Shown here: positions 63,908 to 64,000 of the stretch, piece after piece
How positions within the stretch are numbered: the first letter of the stretch is position 1
Layout of the letters: each line of letters starts with the position of its first letter
From: Fasciolopsis buskii
Lineage: Eukaryota > Platyhelminthes > Trematoda > Plagiorchiida > Fasciolidae
DNA length: 64,000 nt
Assembly (NCBI GenBank): GCA_008360955.1
Contig: LUCM01006299.1
Location: 146,597-210,596, forward strand
Reading direction: 5' to 3'
Program-made: the position numbers and the translations under genes
Notes under the pieces: model-generated
Database searches by the model: none
What the model saw: only the letters and a program-made list of their open reading frames with translations
What the model was told of the DNA's origin: nothing

Positions 63908-64000
63908 GTGAAAAAGTTGTTCTGTTAGAGCTTCTATTTGACGTTTCTGTTCCTCTTTCATCTGGGTCACTTCTTCCAGCTGAGCTTGGCAATTACGGTA
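63908..64000 (-). CDS. golgin exon, coiled coil, cut by window edge
   Basis: Thirty-one codons are visible up to the window edge, ending TEQLFH before a GTGAGT donor in phase 0. The peptide is a strong coiled coil (KEEQKRQIEALTEQLFH). The duplicate at 51301-51412 suggests the full exon is 112 nt and begins six codons further upstream. It joins in frame to the exon at 60900. Confidence 0.75.

Larger units (their letters stand above)
33598..64000 (-). other. golgin (GRIP-domain) gene locus, partial
   Basis: Seven minus-strand exons (63908-64000, 60475-60900, 56429-56620, 53946-54149, 37945-38043, 34014-34198, 33598-33931) each have an AG acceptor and GT donor. Their phases are compatible in this order, giving about 511 residues: acidic and basic coiled coil, a serine/proline-rich linker, more coiled coil, a second linker and then the start of a GRIP domain. 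GRIP golgins tether vesicles at the trans-Golgi by binding ARL1-GTP through GRIP. The closest recalled relative is golgin-97 (GOLGA1). Both ends are missing, and small exons could have been overlooked, especially in the 16-kb intron between 53946 and 38043. Confidence 0.75.
62915..64000. repeat. right arm of 1.1-kb inverted duplication
   Basis: Reverse complement of 51320-52420. The arm runs off the window edge, so its full length is unknown. It holds repeat block B, the AT/AG run, tRNA-Val, a SINE, intron sequence and the golgin exon. Confidence 0.9.

Overview
The window is eukaryotic: coding sequence is in short exons separated by kilobase introns with GT-AG junctions, and much of the rest is decayed retrotransposon. 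The mix of an RTE-type LINE, a CsRn1/Boudicca-like Ty3/gypsy element and a tRNA-derived SINE suggests a parasitic flatworm, most likely a digenean fluke. That assignment is an inference from recalled family resemblance, not from a search.

Right half (33.6-64 kb): one long minus-strand gene. Seven exons, running from the right edge leftwards, join in frame with matching splice phases. They encode a coiled-coil protein ending in the first half of a GRIP domain, that is, a trans-Golgi golgin closest to golgin-97/GOLGA1. The 5' end lies beyond base 64000 and the end of the GRIP domain was not securely located. Its introns hold a decayed Ty3/gypsy LTR element (39.4-43.1 kb), LINE fragments (48.3, 52.8 and 57.9 kb), SINEs and a tRNA-Val gene.

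The most notable structure is a roughly 1.1 kb inverted duplication. The right arm (62.9-64.0 kb) holds a golgin exon, a tRNA-Val(CAC) and a SINE. The left arm (51.3-52.4 kb) is the same segment reversed, with an antisense copy of that exon. The arms flank the next three golgin exons, so the pre-mRNA could fold into a long hairpin around them. A further repeat block at 50.0-50.6 kb also pairs with the right arm.

Left half (1-33.5 kb): almost gene-free. It holds a MITE-like element with 39-bp terminal inverted repeats (4.1 kb), a degenerate tandem duplication (6 kb), one possible orphan exon (10.6 kb), a frameshifted protein-like pseudogene (15.6-16.6 kb), a SINE (25.8 kb), a LINE reverse-transcriptase fragment (27.2 kb) next to a near-perfect 235-bp inverted repeat, and a LINE endonuclease fragment (32.4-33.0 kb). 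Parts of the first 12 kb show strong strand asymmetry (G far above C). No CRISPR, operon or other bacterial-type system is present, and most of the left half could not be assigned.
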